Notes under the pieces: model-generated
What the model was told of the DNA's origin: nothing
Seen by the model: the letters and a program-made list of their open reading frames with translations, nothing else
The model's database searches: none
Translations under genes and position numbers: made by a program
Shown: positions 43,150 to 51,919 of the stretch, piece after piece
Layout of the letters: each line of letters begins with the position of its first letter
Numbering within the stretch: position 1 is the first letter of the stretch
Assembly: GCA_025055235.1 (NCBI GenBank)
Contig: JANWYN010000040.1
Coordinates: 1-64,000, forward strand
DNA: 64,000 bases
Source of the DNA: Candidatus Roseilinea sp.
GTDB lineage: Bacteria > Chloroflexota > Anaerolineae > J036 > Brachytrichaceae
Reading direction: 5' to 3'

Positions 43150-44050
43150 CCCGCTCACCCCCGAACAAGTCGAGCAGTTCCTCACCCGTGGCTTCGTCGT
43201 GCTGCGCGATTGCTTCAGCCGCGAAGCTGCCGCGCAACTCACCGACCAGATTTGGCCGCGGCTGGGCTACGACCGCAACGATCGCAGCACGTGGAAGCAA
43301 TCGCGCGTGCACATGCCGGCCCGCCAGCGATTCGAGGTCAAGACCTTTGCGCCGAAGGCCTGGGAGGCGATGTGCTTCCTGTGCGGCGGCGAGGAGCGCA
43401 TCGCCCAGCCGGCGCGTTGGTCGGATGCCTTCATCGTCAACTTCAACGATGGCGCCGACCAGGCGTGGCTTCCGCCGTCACCGGCAGCCCCGGGCTGGCA
43501 CAAGGACGGCGACTTCTTCCTGCACTTTTTGGATAGCCCGGAGCAGGCGCTGCTGGCCATCGTGCTGTGGAGCGACGTCGAGCCAAGAGGCGGCGGCACC
43601 TTCCTGGCCTGCGACTCTGTGCCGCACGTCGCACGCTACCTGGCCGACCACCCGGAAGGCGTGCATCCCTTCAAGTTCCCGAACGAATCGTTCGTCGCCC
43701 AATGCAGCGACTTTGTGGAGGCGACCGGGCGCGTGGGCGACGTCTATCTCATGCACCCATATATGATCCACGCCGCGTCGTTCAACCATTCCGACCGGGT
43801 GCGCATCATCACCAACCCGCCCATCGCGCTGAAGGCGCCGATGTGCTTCAAGCGCGACAACCCAGCCGACTACTCGCCGGTGGAGCTGGCCGTGCTGCGC
43901 GGGCTGGGCGTCAGCCCAGAGCAAGGCTACGACTTCCGGCCAACCGCCCCGCGCGAGAAGATCGTGCCGGAGCGCGTGCACATCCAGCAGCAGATGCTGG
44001 AGGAAGAGTCGAGGCGATTAGGCGAGACGCCGGCAGTGCAGAACTTCTGA
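43139..44050 (+). CDS. Phytanoyl-CoA dioxygenase (PhyH)-family oxygenase
   Basis: 303 residues from 'MTTDPLTPEQVEQFLTRG', a start seen across the family; the frame is open further upstream inside the previous gene. Fe(II)/2-oxoglutarate jelly-roll: 'GWHKDGDFFLHFLD' provides the H-x-D pair, and 'HPYMIHAASFNHSDRVRII' the distal His and the 2-oxoglutarate-binding Arg. Substrate unknown; relatives oxidise small hydrophobic acids, phosphonates or natural products. The start overlaps the serine hydrolase stop, so the two are co-transcribed. Confidence 0.85.
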   Translation: MTTDPLTPEQVEQFLTRGFVVLRDCFSREAAAQLTDQIWPRLGYDRNDRSTWKQSRVHMPARQRFEVKTFAPKAWEAMCFLCGGEERIAQPARWSDAFIVNFNDGADQAWLPPSPAAPGWHKDGDFFLHFLDSPEQALLAIVLWSDVEPRGGGTFLACDSVPHVARYLADHPEGVHPFKFPNESFVAQCSDFVEATGRVGDVYLMHPYMIHAASFNHSDRVRIITNPPIALKAPMCFKRDNPADYSPVELAVLRGLGVSPEQGYDFRPTAPREKIVPERVHIQQQMLEEESRRLGETPAVQNF

Positions 44051-44078
44051 ACCGGCGTGACGCGCGGTTGAGGACCAG

Positions 44079-44152
44079 CGCCCGCGGCAGGACTCGAACC
44101 CACAACACGCGCCTTAGGACGGCGCTGTTCTATCCGGTTGAACTACGCGGGC
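44079..44152 (-). tRNA. tRNA-Arg (anticodon CCT)
   Basis: 74-nt cloverleaf on the minus strand. The acceptor stem GCCCGCG pairs with CGCGGGC (44146-44152 with 44080-44086). D-arm region TAGTTCAACCGGATAGAACA, anticodon stem GCGCC/GGCGC with loop GTCCTAA (anticodon CCT, 44116-44118), and T-loop TTCGAGT closed by a stem with two wobble pairs. CCA is not encoded. It decodes AGG. Confidence 0.93.
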
Positions 44153-44263
44153 TTTCGCGCATTCTAGCGCATCTCGCGCGCAGCCGGGTGCATTCGCCGG
44201 CTAGGGGCAAACGGCACGAAACGGCGTACGCGCCGTACCCGCATAATCCTTTGATCCTTTGCC

Positions 44264-45043
44264 CTATGCGCGAATGTACTCCGCCAGCCGATCCAGAAAC
44301 GCTGCTGTGCGCGGCCGGCGCTCCAAGATGGTGCTGATGTAGAGCTGCAGCGCGCGCTCGACGTGCTCGTGCAGCTCGCGCGAAACGTCGAGCGTCCGCA
44401 CGGCCTCGAACGGCTGCGTCTGCAGCGCGCGCAGCAGCGCCAGGCCACTGCGGCTCAAGCGAAACACGTCGCGCGTCAACAGCGCCACCTCCTCGGAGAG
44501 CACACCACCTTCCGACGGGGAGAACGCCACCGGCGCGCCGCGCCCATCGTCCGCCAACGGCAATTGCGTGCGCGCACAGCGGAACAGCTCCGGCCGATAC
44601 CCCTCCAGCGTGAGCAAGCGCAACTCGAAGTAGCGCGTCGCGAGCCGCGGATCAGGCGACTCGCACAGCCAGCCCAACCCCTCGGCCAACAGATCGTATA
44701 GCGGCGCGGCATCGCTGCCCTCGGGCGCGAACCGGTCGGCCAGCTCGCACAGGTAATGCGCCAGCGCGCCACGTCGCATCTCTTCGCGCAACGGGCGATG
44801 CGCCTCCACCAACTCGGCCTGTGTGATCAGGTCGAAGGTGCGCCCCTTGGCCAGCAGCAGCCGCGTGCGCGTGAACAGCTCGATGTGGCCGGCCTTGCGC
44901 GATGTCGGTTTGCGCGCGCCCTTGGCGAGGACGCGCAGCTTGCCGTAATCCGGCGTCAGCAGCGTGACGAGCCGGTCGGCTTCGCCGTAGTCGTCCCGGC
45001 GCATCACGATCGCCTCGGTGGCATAGGCGCGCGTCCTGTGCAT
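44264..45043 (-). CDS. recO: DNA repair protein RecO
   Basis: 259 residues. N-terminal OB-fold signature 'YATEAIVMRRDDYGEADRLV' and 'GKLRVLAKGARKPTSRKAGH', typical of RecO. The helical C-terminal part has 'YFELRLLTLEGYRPEL'. The zinc-finger Cys of many RecO proteins are reduced here to one Cys ('FRCARTQLPLADDGRG'), so the zinc site is probably absent. RecO anneals SSB-coated single strands and loads RecA with RecR. Start ATG at 45043. It is followed downstream by the tRNA-Arg gene. Confidence 0.92.
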   Translation of the reverse strand: MHRTRAYATEAIVMRRDDYGEADRLVTLLTPDYGKLRVLAKGARKPTSRKAGHIELFTRTRLLLAKGRTFDLITQAELVEAHRPLREEMRRGALAHYLCELADRFAPEGSDAAPLYDLLAEGLGWLCESPDPRLATRYFELRLLTLEGYRPELFRCARTQLPLADDGRGAPVAFSPSEGGVLSEEVALLTRDVFRLSRSGLALLRALQTQPFEAVRTLDVSRELHEHVERALQLYISTILERRPRTAAFLDRLAEYIRA

Positions 45044-45060
45044 GGCACACAGTGTACTCG

Positions 45061-45480
45061 CTATCGAAGCTGGTAGCGCAAGAAAGCGAACGAGCGCATC
45101 TCTTCCCGCGAATGCAGCCCGAAAAGACCCATGGAGGTGAACTCAACGATGTAACCGCGCACCCGCCGGTTGCCACGGTATCGCCACATCATGTGCCGTG
45201 CGATCTCGCGCGCCTTGGCGTGCTGGCGGGATGCGCTCAGCGTGAGGTAATCGGCATCGGTGAAGGTCACGCGCAAGACGGGGCCGGGGTCTTCGAGCGT
45301 GAGCTCAACGGGTGAGCCGAAGGTTGCCTCGATCTCGGCTTTCAGCGCCCACACCGCTTCGCCTTCTTCTCGCTTGGCCGAATGATCGGTTACTTGAAGC
45401 CAGGTGAGCGGCGCGATGAACAACGCGGCAACGCAGGCCGCGAAGGCGACTTGCGCGACTCCCCGACTCCACAAGCGCAT
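45061..45480 (-). CDS. Hypothetical protein with N-terminal membrane anchor
   Basis: 139 residues. One hydrophobic helix near the start ('VAQVAFAACVAALFIAPLTW') followed by a soluble part with 'EAVWALKAEIEATFGSPVEL' and 'VLRVTFTDADYLTLSASRQH'. Not recognised. It resembles small anchored proteins that carry a compact alpha/beta domain outside the membrane. It ends 17 bases before the recO start and is transcribed with it; divergent from serA with a 46-base gap. Confidence 0.65.
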   Translation of the reverse strand: MRLWSRGVAQVAFAACVAALFIAPLTWLQVTDHSAKREEGEAVWALKAEIEATFGSPVELTLEDPGPVLRVTFTDADYLTLSASRQHAKAREIARHMMWRYRGNRRVRGYIVEFTSMGLFGLHSREEMRSFAFLRYQLR

Positions 45481-45511
45481 CCCGGCTTACTTTACTACAA
45501 CGGCGACCACC

Positions 45512-45517
45512 TATAAT
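45512..45517 (+). promoter_or_regulatory. -10 box giving a nearly leaderless serA transcript
   Basis: Perfect TATAAT, ending ten bases before the serA ATG (45527). A usual initiation site seven bases downstream would leave only a few untranslated bases. Candidate -35 sequences (TTTACT, TTACTT) are weak. Confidence 0.55.
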
Positions 45518-45526
45518 CGCGCCGCC

Positions 45527-47116
45527 ATGTTCAACATCCTGATCCCAGACGATCTCTCCCCGGCCGGTCTGGAATTGCTGCACAGCGATCCTTCTGTGCG
45601 CGTGGATGTGGTGAAGAAGATGCCGCGCGCCGAACTGCTCGAACGGATCCCCGAATACCATGCGCTGATCGTGCGCAGCGAAACTAAGGTGGATGCCGAG
45701 GTCATCGCGCGGGGCAGCAAGCTGCGCGTGATCGGGCGAGCCGGCATCGGCGTGGATACGATTGACGTGGAAGCGGCAACCCATCGCGGCATCATCGTCA
45801 TGAACACGCCGCAGGCCAATACCATAGCGACTTGCGAACACACGATTGCCATGATGCTGGCGTTAGCCCGCAACATCCCGCAGGCCGATGCATCGCTGCG
45901 CCGCGGCGAATGGACGCGCAGCAAGTTCATGGGCGTGCAATTGCAAGGCAAGACGCTGGGCGTGATCGGCCTGGGCCGGATCGGCACGCAGGTCGCCAAG
46001 CGCGCGCAGTGCTTCGGCATGGAGGTCATCGCCTACGACCCCTACGTCAGCGAAGAAGCGGCGCGCGCCAACAAGGTGATCCTGGTCTCGCTCGACGAGC
46101 TACTGGCGCAGAGCGATTTCGTCACGCTGCACTCGTCGCTCACCCAGGGCAGCCGCGGCTTGCTCGATGCCGCAGCTATCGCCAAGATGAAAACCGGCGC
46201 GCGCGTGATCAACGTCGCCCGCGGCGCGCTGGTGGATTCGCATGCACTCTACGACGCGCTGGTCAGCGGCAAGCTGGCCGGCGCGGCGCTGGATGTGTTC
46301 GAAGAAGAACCGCTGCCCGCCGACTCGCCGCTGCTCAAACTGCCGAACGTCGTCCTGACGCCCCACCTGGGCGCGAGCACCGCCGAAGCCCAGCGCGACG
46401 TCTCGATCCAGATCGCGGAGCAAGTGCTGGACGCCCTGCACGAGCGCGATGTGCGCAACGCAGTGAACTTCCCACCAATTGACCCGGCAGCCTGGCCGAT
46501 CATCCGCCCATACCTGAAGCTGGCGGAGAAGCTGGGCCGGTTACAGGCCGGGCTGATGGAAGGCCGGCTCGCGCGCATCGAGGTCGAGTATCGCGGCGCC
46601 GACGTCGCGCCGCACGTCAAACCGCTGACCGTCGCGCTGCTGCGCGGCATCTTGGAGCCGATCCTGGGCGGCGAAAAGGTGAACTACGTCAACGCGCCGG
46701 TCATCGCCAACGAGCGCGGCATCGTCGTGACCCAGGCCTTGAATTTGACCAGCAGCGATTACACAAACCTGGTCTCCTGCCGCATCACGACCGATCAAGA
46801 AGAGCGCACCATCGCCGGCACGTTGTTCGACGGCACCGAGCCGCACATCGTGCAGATAGATCAATTCCGCATTGACGCTGTGCCGGAGGGGCTGGTGCTG
46901 GTGATCTCCTCGCGCGATGTGCCGGGCGTGATCGGGCGCGTCGGCACCATCCTCGGCGCGAACTACGTGAACATCGCCGAATACCGGTTGGGCCGCACCA
47001 AGCCCGGCGACCGCGCCTTGTCGTTCATCAACCTGGACAACCCTGTTCCAGACTATGCGCTCAAGGCGTTGCGCGATTTGCCGGAGGTGGTGTGGGTGAA
47101 GCAGATGACGTTGTAA
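45527..47116 (+). CDS. serA: D-3-phosphoglycerate dehydrogenase (long form, ACT domain)
   Basis: 529 residues. It oxidises 3-phosphoglycerate in the first step of serine synthesis. N-terminal '[18 protein letters not shown]', NAD-binding '[17 protein letters not shown]' with the following acidic 'AYDPYV', active-site Arg and Glu in '[18 protein letters not shown]' and 'VFEEEP', and catalytic His in '[13 protein letters not shown]'. The allosteric substrate-binding domain is at ~325-450 and a C-terminal ACT domain at ~455-529 ('[20 protein letters not shown]'). This is the long bacterial form. The frame is open upstream to 45404, but the family N-terminus starts at 45527. Promoter TATAAT just before. 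Confidence 0.96.
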   Translation: MFNILIPDDLSPAGLELLHSDPSVRVDVVKKMPRAELLERIPEYHALIVRSETKVDAEVIARGSKLRVIGRAGIGVDTIDVEAATHRGIIVMNTPQANTIATCEHTIAMMLALARNIPQADASLRRGEWTRSKFMGVQLQGKTLGVIGLGRIGTQVAKRAQCFGMEVIAYDPYVSEEAARANKVILVSLDELLAQSDFVTLHSSLTQGSRGLLDAAAIAKMKTGARVINVARGALVDSHALYDALVSGKLAGAALDVFEEEPLPADSPLLKLPNVVLTPHLGASTAEAQRDVSIQIAEQVLDALHERDVRNAVNFPPIDPAAWPIIRPYLKLAEKLGRLQAGLMEGRLARIEVEYRGADVAPHVKPLTVALLRGILEPILGGEKVNYVNAPVIANERGIVVTQALNLTSSDYTNLVSCRITTDQEERTIAGTLFDGTEPHIVQIDQFRIDAVPEGLVLVISSRDVPGVIGRVGTILGANYVNIAEYRLGRTKPGDRALSFINLDNPVPDYALKALRDLPEVVWVKQMTL

Positions 47117-47289
47117 GCAGCGAGTTCAGGGATCGCTACGGAGAGCGATCCCTACACCAATCGCAGAGAGCGATCCCTACATCAAATTCGGAATCTACAG
47201 ATCGTGTATCACGCCCACTCAGCCTGCTCTTCAAAACACAGACGAGAATGCAAAGCAGTCAGTTTGAGGCAAAAAGGGTTGGTAAAGCA
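47117..47289 (+). repeat. Small hairpin and direct repeat after serA
   Basis: AGGGATCGCT (47128-47137) pairs with AGCGATCCCT (47144-47153). The segment GAGAGCGATCCCTACA is repeated at 47141-47156 and 47166-47181. It could act as an inefficient terminator between serA and the desaturase gene. Confidence 0.55.
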
Positions 47290-48897
47290 ATGGCAAATCG
47301 AAAGGCAATCATCATCGGTTCGGGAATCGGCGGCCTTGCGCTCGGCATCCGCCTGCAAAGCCTGGGATTCGACACCACGATCGTCGAGAAGCTGGATGGG
47401 CCGGGCGGCCGGGCCTATGTGCGCCGGGCGCAAGGGTTCACGTTCGACATGGGGCCGACGGTCATCACCGTGCCCCACTTCATCGAAGAGCTATTCGCAC
47501 TGGAACGCGGCGTACACAACCTGGATCAGCCGGACTTTCCGCCGCACGTGCTGGCGCCGGAGAACGGCAGCAATCAGGAACTCGCCCACACATCGCGCTA
47601 CGTCCGGATCATCCCGATCAAGCCCTTCTACCGGATTTACTTCGACGACGGCTCGTACTTCGACTACGACGGCGACCGGGATCACACCCGCGAGCAGATC
47701 AAAGCCATCGCGCCGGACGACCTGGAAGGCTACGAACGCTTTCACGCCGCGGCGAAGGCGATCTTCGAGCGCGGCTTCCTGCAGCTCGGCTACACCTACT
47801 TCGACAGCCTCGGCTCGATGCTGGCCGTCATGCCGGACTTGCTCAGACTCGACGCCGTGCGCACGCTATTCTCGTTCACCAGCAAGTATTTCAAGAACGA
47901 CAAGCTGCGCCAGATCTTCAGCTTCGAGCCGCTGCTGATCGGCGGCAACCCGCTGGCCGTGCCGGCGATTTACGCCATGATCCACTTCGTAGAGAAGACG
48001 TGGGGCATCCATTTCGCCATGGGTGGCACAGGGGCGCTGGTGCGCGGTTTCGTCCAGAAGTTCGAAGAACTCGGCGGGACGATCCGCTACAACAGCGAGG
48101 TGAAGCGCATTTTGGTCTCCGGCCCGAACGGCGCACCGCCGCGCGGGCGCTTCGACCGCCGCATCGCGCGCGGCGTGGAGTTGGCCGACGGCACGCAGTT
48201 GCACGCCGACATCGTCGTCTCGAACGGCGACTACGCGCATACCTACATGCATCTGATCGAGCCGCGCTATCGCCTGTTCAACACCGACGCGCGCGCCAAG
48301 CGCATGCGCCAGTCCATGTCACTGGTCGTGATCTACTTCGGCTTCCGCGCCGACAACCTCGACCTGCACTTGCGCCACCACAACATCATCCTCAGCCCGC
48401 GCTACGAAGAATTGCTGCGCGACATCTTCGACCGCCGGGTGCTCGCGCCGGATATGTCGCACTACCTGCACGTCCCAACGTTGACCGACCCCAGCCTGGC
48501 GCCGCCCGGCCATCACGCCGCCTATACGCTCGTGCCCGTGCCCAATAACCTAAGCGGCCTGAACTGGTCGAAGATCGGCGACGCCTTCGTGGACAAGGCG
48601 CTGCGCTTCCTCGACGAAGCCGGCTACATCCCCGGCCTGTGTGAGCGCCTGGTCTACCGGAGTTACATCACGCCGGATTACTTCGAGCACGGCCTGAACA
48701 GCTATCTGGGCAACGCCTTTGGGCCGGAGCCGACCTTGCTGCAAACGGCCTACTTCCGCCCGCACAACAAGAGCGAGGACATCGAGAACCTCTATCTGGT
48801 GGGCGCAAGCACGCAGCCGGGCGGCGGCACACCCAGCGTAATGATGAGCGCCAAGATGACCGCGCGCATCATTGCCAAAGACTTCGGCTTGATGTGA
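47290..48897 (+). CDS. Phytoene desaturase-type FAD oxidoreductase (CrtI-like)
   Basis: 535 residues. Rossmann start '[20 protein letters not shown]' (FAD pyrophosphate binding), '[17 protein letters not shown]', '[18 protein letters not shown]', and the CrtI signature near the C-terminus '[20 protein letters not shown]'. CrtI enzymes introduce conjugated double bases into phytoene; relatives include carotenoid oxygenases and isomerases, so the exact step is open. The ATG at 47290 is chosen because the FAD motif starts ten residues later; no strong ribosome site is visible. No other carotenoid gene lies nearby. Confidence 0.87.
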   Translation: MANRKAIIIGSGIGGLALGIRLQSLGFDTTIVEKLDGPGGRAYVRRAQGFTFDMGPTVITVPHFIEELFALERGVHNLDQPDFPPHVLAPENGSNQELAHTSRYVRIIPIKPFYRIYFDDGSYFDYDGDRDHTREQIKAIAPDDLEGYERFHAAAKAIFERGFLQLGYTYFDSLGSMLAVMPDLLRLDAVRTLFSFTSKYFKNDKLRQIFSFEPLLIGGNPLAVPAIYAMIHFVEKTWGIHFAMGGTGALVRGFVQKFEELGGTIRYNSEVKRILVSGPNGAPPRGRFDRRIARGVELADGTQLHADIVVSNGDYAHTYMHLIEPRYRLFNTDARAKRMRQSMSLVVIYFGFRADNLDLHLRHHNIILSPRYEELLRDIFDRRVLAPDMSHYLHVPTLTDPSLAPPGHHAAYTLVPVPNNLSGLNWSKIGDAFVDKALRFLDEAGYIPGLCERLVYRSYITPDYFEHGLNSYLGNAFGPEPTLLQTAYFRPHNKSEDIENLYLVGASTQPGGGTPSVMMSAKMTARIIAKDFGLM

Positions 48898-48968
48898 ACC
48901 ACGACGGCCTCGAAGGCACATCGTGTTGTGCTTCTTGCTCTTCGCGCCTGTTCGTGGATCGGCATCGC

Positions 48969-49310
48969 GTGAAATTCGAAGACGTGTATCGCGTGGTCAG
49001 GCTCATCCCGAAGGGCATGGTGATGAGCTACAGCGGCGTAGCGCGCCAGTGCGGCAGCCCGCGCTCGGCGCGCTACGTCGGCTTTGCGCTGCATGCTCTA
49101 CCGGCCAATACGCGCGTGCCGTGGTGGCGCGTGATCAACGCGCAGGGGCGCATCTCGAACCAGTACGCGCCGGATGAGCAAAAGCGTCGTCTGGAAGCCG
49201 AAGGCGTCGTGGTCAACGATCATCTGCGCGTGGACATGCGCCTGTTCGACGCCGAGGCGATCGTCTATCGAAAGCTGAAGCGAGCGCGCGAGCGCAGATC
49301 AATCACTTAG
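48969..49310 (+). CDS. Alkyltransferase-like protein (MGMT-related, no active Cys)
   Basis: 113 residues from a GTG ('VKFEDVYRVVRLIPKGMVMS'); the frame is open to 48894 but that part is not family-like. It matches the DNA-binding domain of O6-alkylguanine transferases ('GVARQCGSPRSARYVGFAL' with the Arg finger), but the P-C-H-R active site is 'VPWWRVINAQG', so no alkyl transfer is possible. Such alkyltransferase-like proteins flag O6-alkylguanine lesions for nucleotide excision repair. It is downstream of the desaturase gene and converges on the nucleotidyltransferase gene. Confidence 0.87.
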   Translation: MKFEDVYRVVRLIPKGMVMSYSGVARQCGSPRSARYVGFALHALPANTRVPWWRVINAQGRISNQYAPDEQKRRLEAEGVVVNDHLRVDMRLFDAEAIVYRKLKRARERRSIT

Positions 49311-49323
49311 CGATACCACTGCC

Positions 49324-49935
49324 TCACTCAGCGCGCGCACTCGAACGTGCCTTCGTGACTAAATCCTCCCACAACCGGCTTGCTTCATCGCCGATCTCCC
49401 GAGCGCTTTCGGCTACGTAGTCGAGATCAACGTGCATATCGCTTAAGCCGGCGAAGTCGAACTGCAACATCGCTAGGATATCCGCTGGATGTTTCTTTGA
49501 GCGTCCCTCGTTCCAGGCGACGAGCTTACCGACGATGATGTCCTCAGGACGAGCACACCAGGCTTCGAACGTTGCGCCTTGCTCATCCTGAAATGAACGG
49601 CGAACGCGCCTGTTGAAGGCTCGCACATACTCCGGCTCGCGCGACAACGGCACAAGATCAGCTTTCGTTCCGCGTTCCGAATCAATTAGATTGAACATGA
49701 TGCCCAATGCCGTGCCTTCCCGCATCTGATCTGGATCGGCATAGTAGCGCGGCGGCGGAAAGCGCTCGGCTAATGCAGTGAAGTGCGCCTCGTGTAGGTC
49801 AACGATGATGTCCACATCGAACGTAGCACGGGCGAGTCCGTAGCTCGACGCGCCAAATGCGCCGACGATCATGTAAGGCGCACCGATGGCGTCTAGGGCC
49901 TTGATGACATCAACGTAGAATCCGATCAATCCCAT
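49324..49935 (-). CDS. Nucleotidyltransferase of the AbiEii/DUF6036-like group
   Basis: 203 residues from '[18 protein letters not shown]'. The nucleotidyltransferase motif is 'VGAFGASSYGLARATFDVDI' (G-x-x-A-x-x-x-x-G-x-x-R-x-T-x-D-x-D), followed by 'SERGTKADLVPLS' and 'CARPEDIIVGKLVAWNEG' with 'SKKHPADILAML' (K-x2-D), the order seen in AbiEii toxins and relatives. It is co-transcribed downstream of rpoD through an 80-residue protein whose stop it overlaps by ten bases. It could be a toxin of a type IV pair with that small protein, or a stand-alone RNA-modifying enzyme. Longer in-frame start at 50139 overlaps the small gene and is rejected. Confidence 0.8.
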   Translation of the reverse strand: MGLIGFYVDVIKALDAIGAPYMIVGAFGASSYGLARATFDVDIIVDLHEAHFTALAERFPPPRYYADPDQMREGTALGIMFNLIDSERGTKADLVPLSREPEYVRAFNRRVRRSFQDEQGATFEAWCARPEDIIVGKLVAWNEGRSKKHPADILAMLQFDFAGLSDMHVDLDYVAESAREIGDEASRLWEDLVTKARSSARAE

Positions 49936-50168
49936 CGGCTCAGCAGCTCTTCGACGGTGACCCCGCGCAGAGGTGTGACGTAGGCGAGCACGCGCAGGTT
50001 CAGCTCGCGCTGAGACCACCCGGGATGGCGTTTGTGCATCGCGCCGCGTAATCCGGCCATCACCCACTCCGCGGCTTCGGCCATGACCAGCGGGCGCTTC
50101 TCGGGGGGGACTTGTGCAATCAAGTAGAGCTGTTGCCACTCTACCAGATCGGGAAGCGGGTCAGACAT
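49926..50168 (-). CDS. Small protein paired with nucleotidyltransferase
   Basis: 80 residues: '[18 protein letters not shown]', '[18 protein letters not shown]', '[19 protein letters not shown]' and an end '[11 protein letters not shown]'. Helical and soluble, no family name recalled. The ATG overlaps the rpoD stop by eight bases and its own stop overlaps the nucleotidyltransferase ATG by ten. This continuous coupling is typical of a two-gene module, possibly antitoxin plus toxin. Confidence 0.72.
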   Translation of the reverse strand: MSDPLPDLVEWQQLYLIAQVPPEKRPLVMAEAAEWVMAGLRGAMHKRHPGWSQRELNLRVLAYVTPLRGVTVEELLSRWD

Positions 50169-51894
50169 CGCTCAGATAGTCGCGCAGCCGGCGGCTGTGA
50201 TGGGGGTGGCGCAGCTTGCGCAGGGCCTTCGCCTCGATCTGCCGCACCCGCTCGCGTGTCACGTTGAACGTCCGGCCGACTTCTTCCAGGGTGTGCGTCT
50301 TGCCGTCGCGGAAGCCGAAGCGCATCTCCAACACTTCGCGTTCGCGATCGCTCAGGCTGTTGAGCACGCTGCGCACTTGTTGTTTGAGCATCTGCAGCGA
50401 GGCCGAGTCGGAAGGCGAAAGCTCGCTTTCGTCTGGGATGAACTCGCCCAGCAGGCTGTTCTGCTCCGAGCCGACCGGCGATTCGAGGGAGATCGGCTCA
50501 AGCGACACGCGCATGATCTGTTGAATGCGTTTGACTGCCTGATCGAGCTTGCGCTCCAGCGCCGGATCAATCGGCTTGCCGCTGGCGTGGGCTTCCATGA
50601 TCGCCGCAAGTTCGCGCTCGTCGAGTAGATCCATCTCCATCGCCAGATCCTCGGTGGTCGGCTCCTGGCCCAGCTCTTGCGTCATGCGGCGCTGCAGCCG
50701 GGTGAGCTTGTTGATCGTCTCCACCAGGTGCACCGGAATGCGGATGGTGCGCGCCTGGTCGGCGATCGAACGGCTGATCGCCTGCCGGATCCACCAGGTG
50801 GCGTAGGTGCTGAACTTGAAGCCGCGCCAGGCGTTGAATTTCTCAATGGCGCGCAGCAAGCCCATGTTGCCTTCCTGGATCAAGTCCATGAACGAGATGC
50901 CCCGCCCGATGTAGCGCTTGGCGATGCTGACCACCAAGCGCAAGTTGGCGCGGGTGAGCGAGCTTTTGGCTTCTTCCGCGCGCAGCTCGACCTCGCGCAG
51001 GTGATCTTCGCAGTCGGCCGGAGATGGCATCCAAGCTTTCGCCTCGTCCCATTCGGGCAACGCCGGTGCATACTCGACGTGCTGCTCGAGCTGCTCGACG
51101 AACGCAGTCGGGAAGATGATCGTCGCCAGGACGAATTCGAACAACGGCTTGCTGATCTTCTCTACGGTCTGGTCCTGCCCCCAACCGAGCGAGCGCAGAT
51201 ATAGTTGCACGTCTGAGGGGAGCGGGTCGGTGTAGTGCCACGGCATGTTGCGCGCATCGCGCAGAATCACAGGCAACGCAGGCGGGGCAACTTTGCGCGC
51301 CGCGCATTCGTCGCGCACAGTTTGCCAGGAACGCACAAGATGCTCGTATACGACCGGCCAGAACGCCGCGCCGCGATCGTGCGCTTCGGCGCGGATCTGC
51401 CGCGCCAGTTGCTCGGCGCCGAAGGTCGCACAGGTGCGCAGCTCCTGGTCGGCAGTGAGCAGCGGCGTCGAACCGATCTCGCGCAGGTACATCCGCACAG
51501 GGTCTGCGCCCTCCAGGTCATCAATCTCGGCCAGCCGGCGCGAGTCGAGGCCGGAGAGGTCATCCAGACCGTCCTCATCATCTATTTCTGCTAAGGCGTA
51601 CGCCGCAGCCTCTGCCTCGGCATCCACGCTCTTTGCGGAATCGAGCGGATCCGAGTCGGCGGCCGATGCGTCTAGGACGAGGTCGCCGGATTCGGAAGCG
51701 AGCGAGTCAGGCACATCCGCGCTGTCATCGCTGACGAGCGCGGCGGCTTCGAGTTCTTCCGCATCATCCCGGCTCAACGCGCCGTTTTTCGTCGGGCGGT
51801 TGTGCTTCCGCAGAGCCGATTTCTTGGCCGGCTTGACCCTTCGCGAGGATTTGGCGGAGGCGCTAGAGCGCGTCGGTCTAGTCACTGGCGTCAT
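50161..51894 (-). CDS. rpoD: Principal RNA polymerase sigma factor
   Basis: 577 residues. Acidic, Ala/Ser-rich N-terminal ~110 residues (region 1.1-like), region 1.2 '[17 protein letters not shown]', a non-conserved insertion of about 130 residues, region 2 '[17 protein letters not shown]', '[19 protein letters not shown]' and '[17 protein letters not shown]', region 3 '[13 protein letters not shown]', and region 4 '[18 protein letters not shown]' plus HTH '[20 protein letters not shown]'. It directs transcription from most promoters. Located directly after dnaG, as in the classical macromolecular synthesis operon, but without rpsU. Its stop overlaps the next ATG. Confidence 0.97.
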   Translation of the reverse strand: MTPVTRPTRSSASAKSSRRVKPAKKSALRKHNRPTKNGALSRDDAEELEAAALVSDDSADVPDSLASESGDLVLDASAADSDPLDSAKSVDAEAEAAAYALAEIDDEDGLDDLSGLDSRRLAEIDDLEGADPVRMYLREIGSTPLLTADQELRTCATFGAEQLARQIRAEAHDRGAAFWPVVYEHLVRSWQTVRDECAARKVAPPALPVILRDARNMPWHYTDPLPSDVQLYLRSLGWGQDQTVEKISKPLFEFVLATIIFPTAFVEQLEQHVEYAPALPEWDEAKAWMPSPADCEDHLREVELRAEEAKSSLTRANLRLVVSIAKRYIGRGISFMDLIQEGNMGLLRAIEKFNAWRGFKFSTYATWWIRQAISRSIADQARTIRIPVHLVETINKLTRLQRRMTQELGQEPTTEDLAMEMDLLDERELAAIMEAHASGKPIDPALERKLDQAVKRIQQIMRVSLEPISLESPVGSEQNSLLGEFIPDESELSPSDSASLQMLKQQVRSVLNSLSDREREVLEMRFGFRDGKTHTLEEVGRTFNVTRERVRQIEAKALRKLRHPHHSRRLRDYLSDV

Positions 51895-51919
51895 TCCTCT
51901 TGAGCACGATCAACACCGT

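Noticed and set aside
44153-44263. Further tRNA or integration site next to tRNA-Arg
   Set aside because: No second cloverleaf, no repeat of the tRNA 3' end and no integrase gene nearby.
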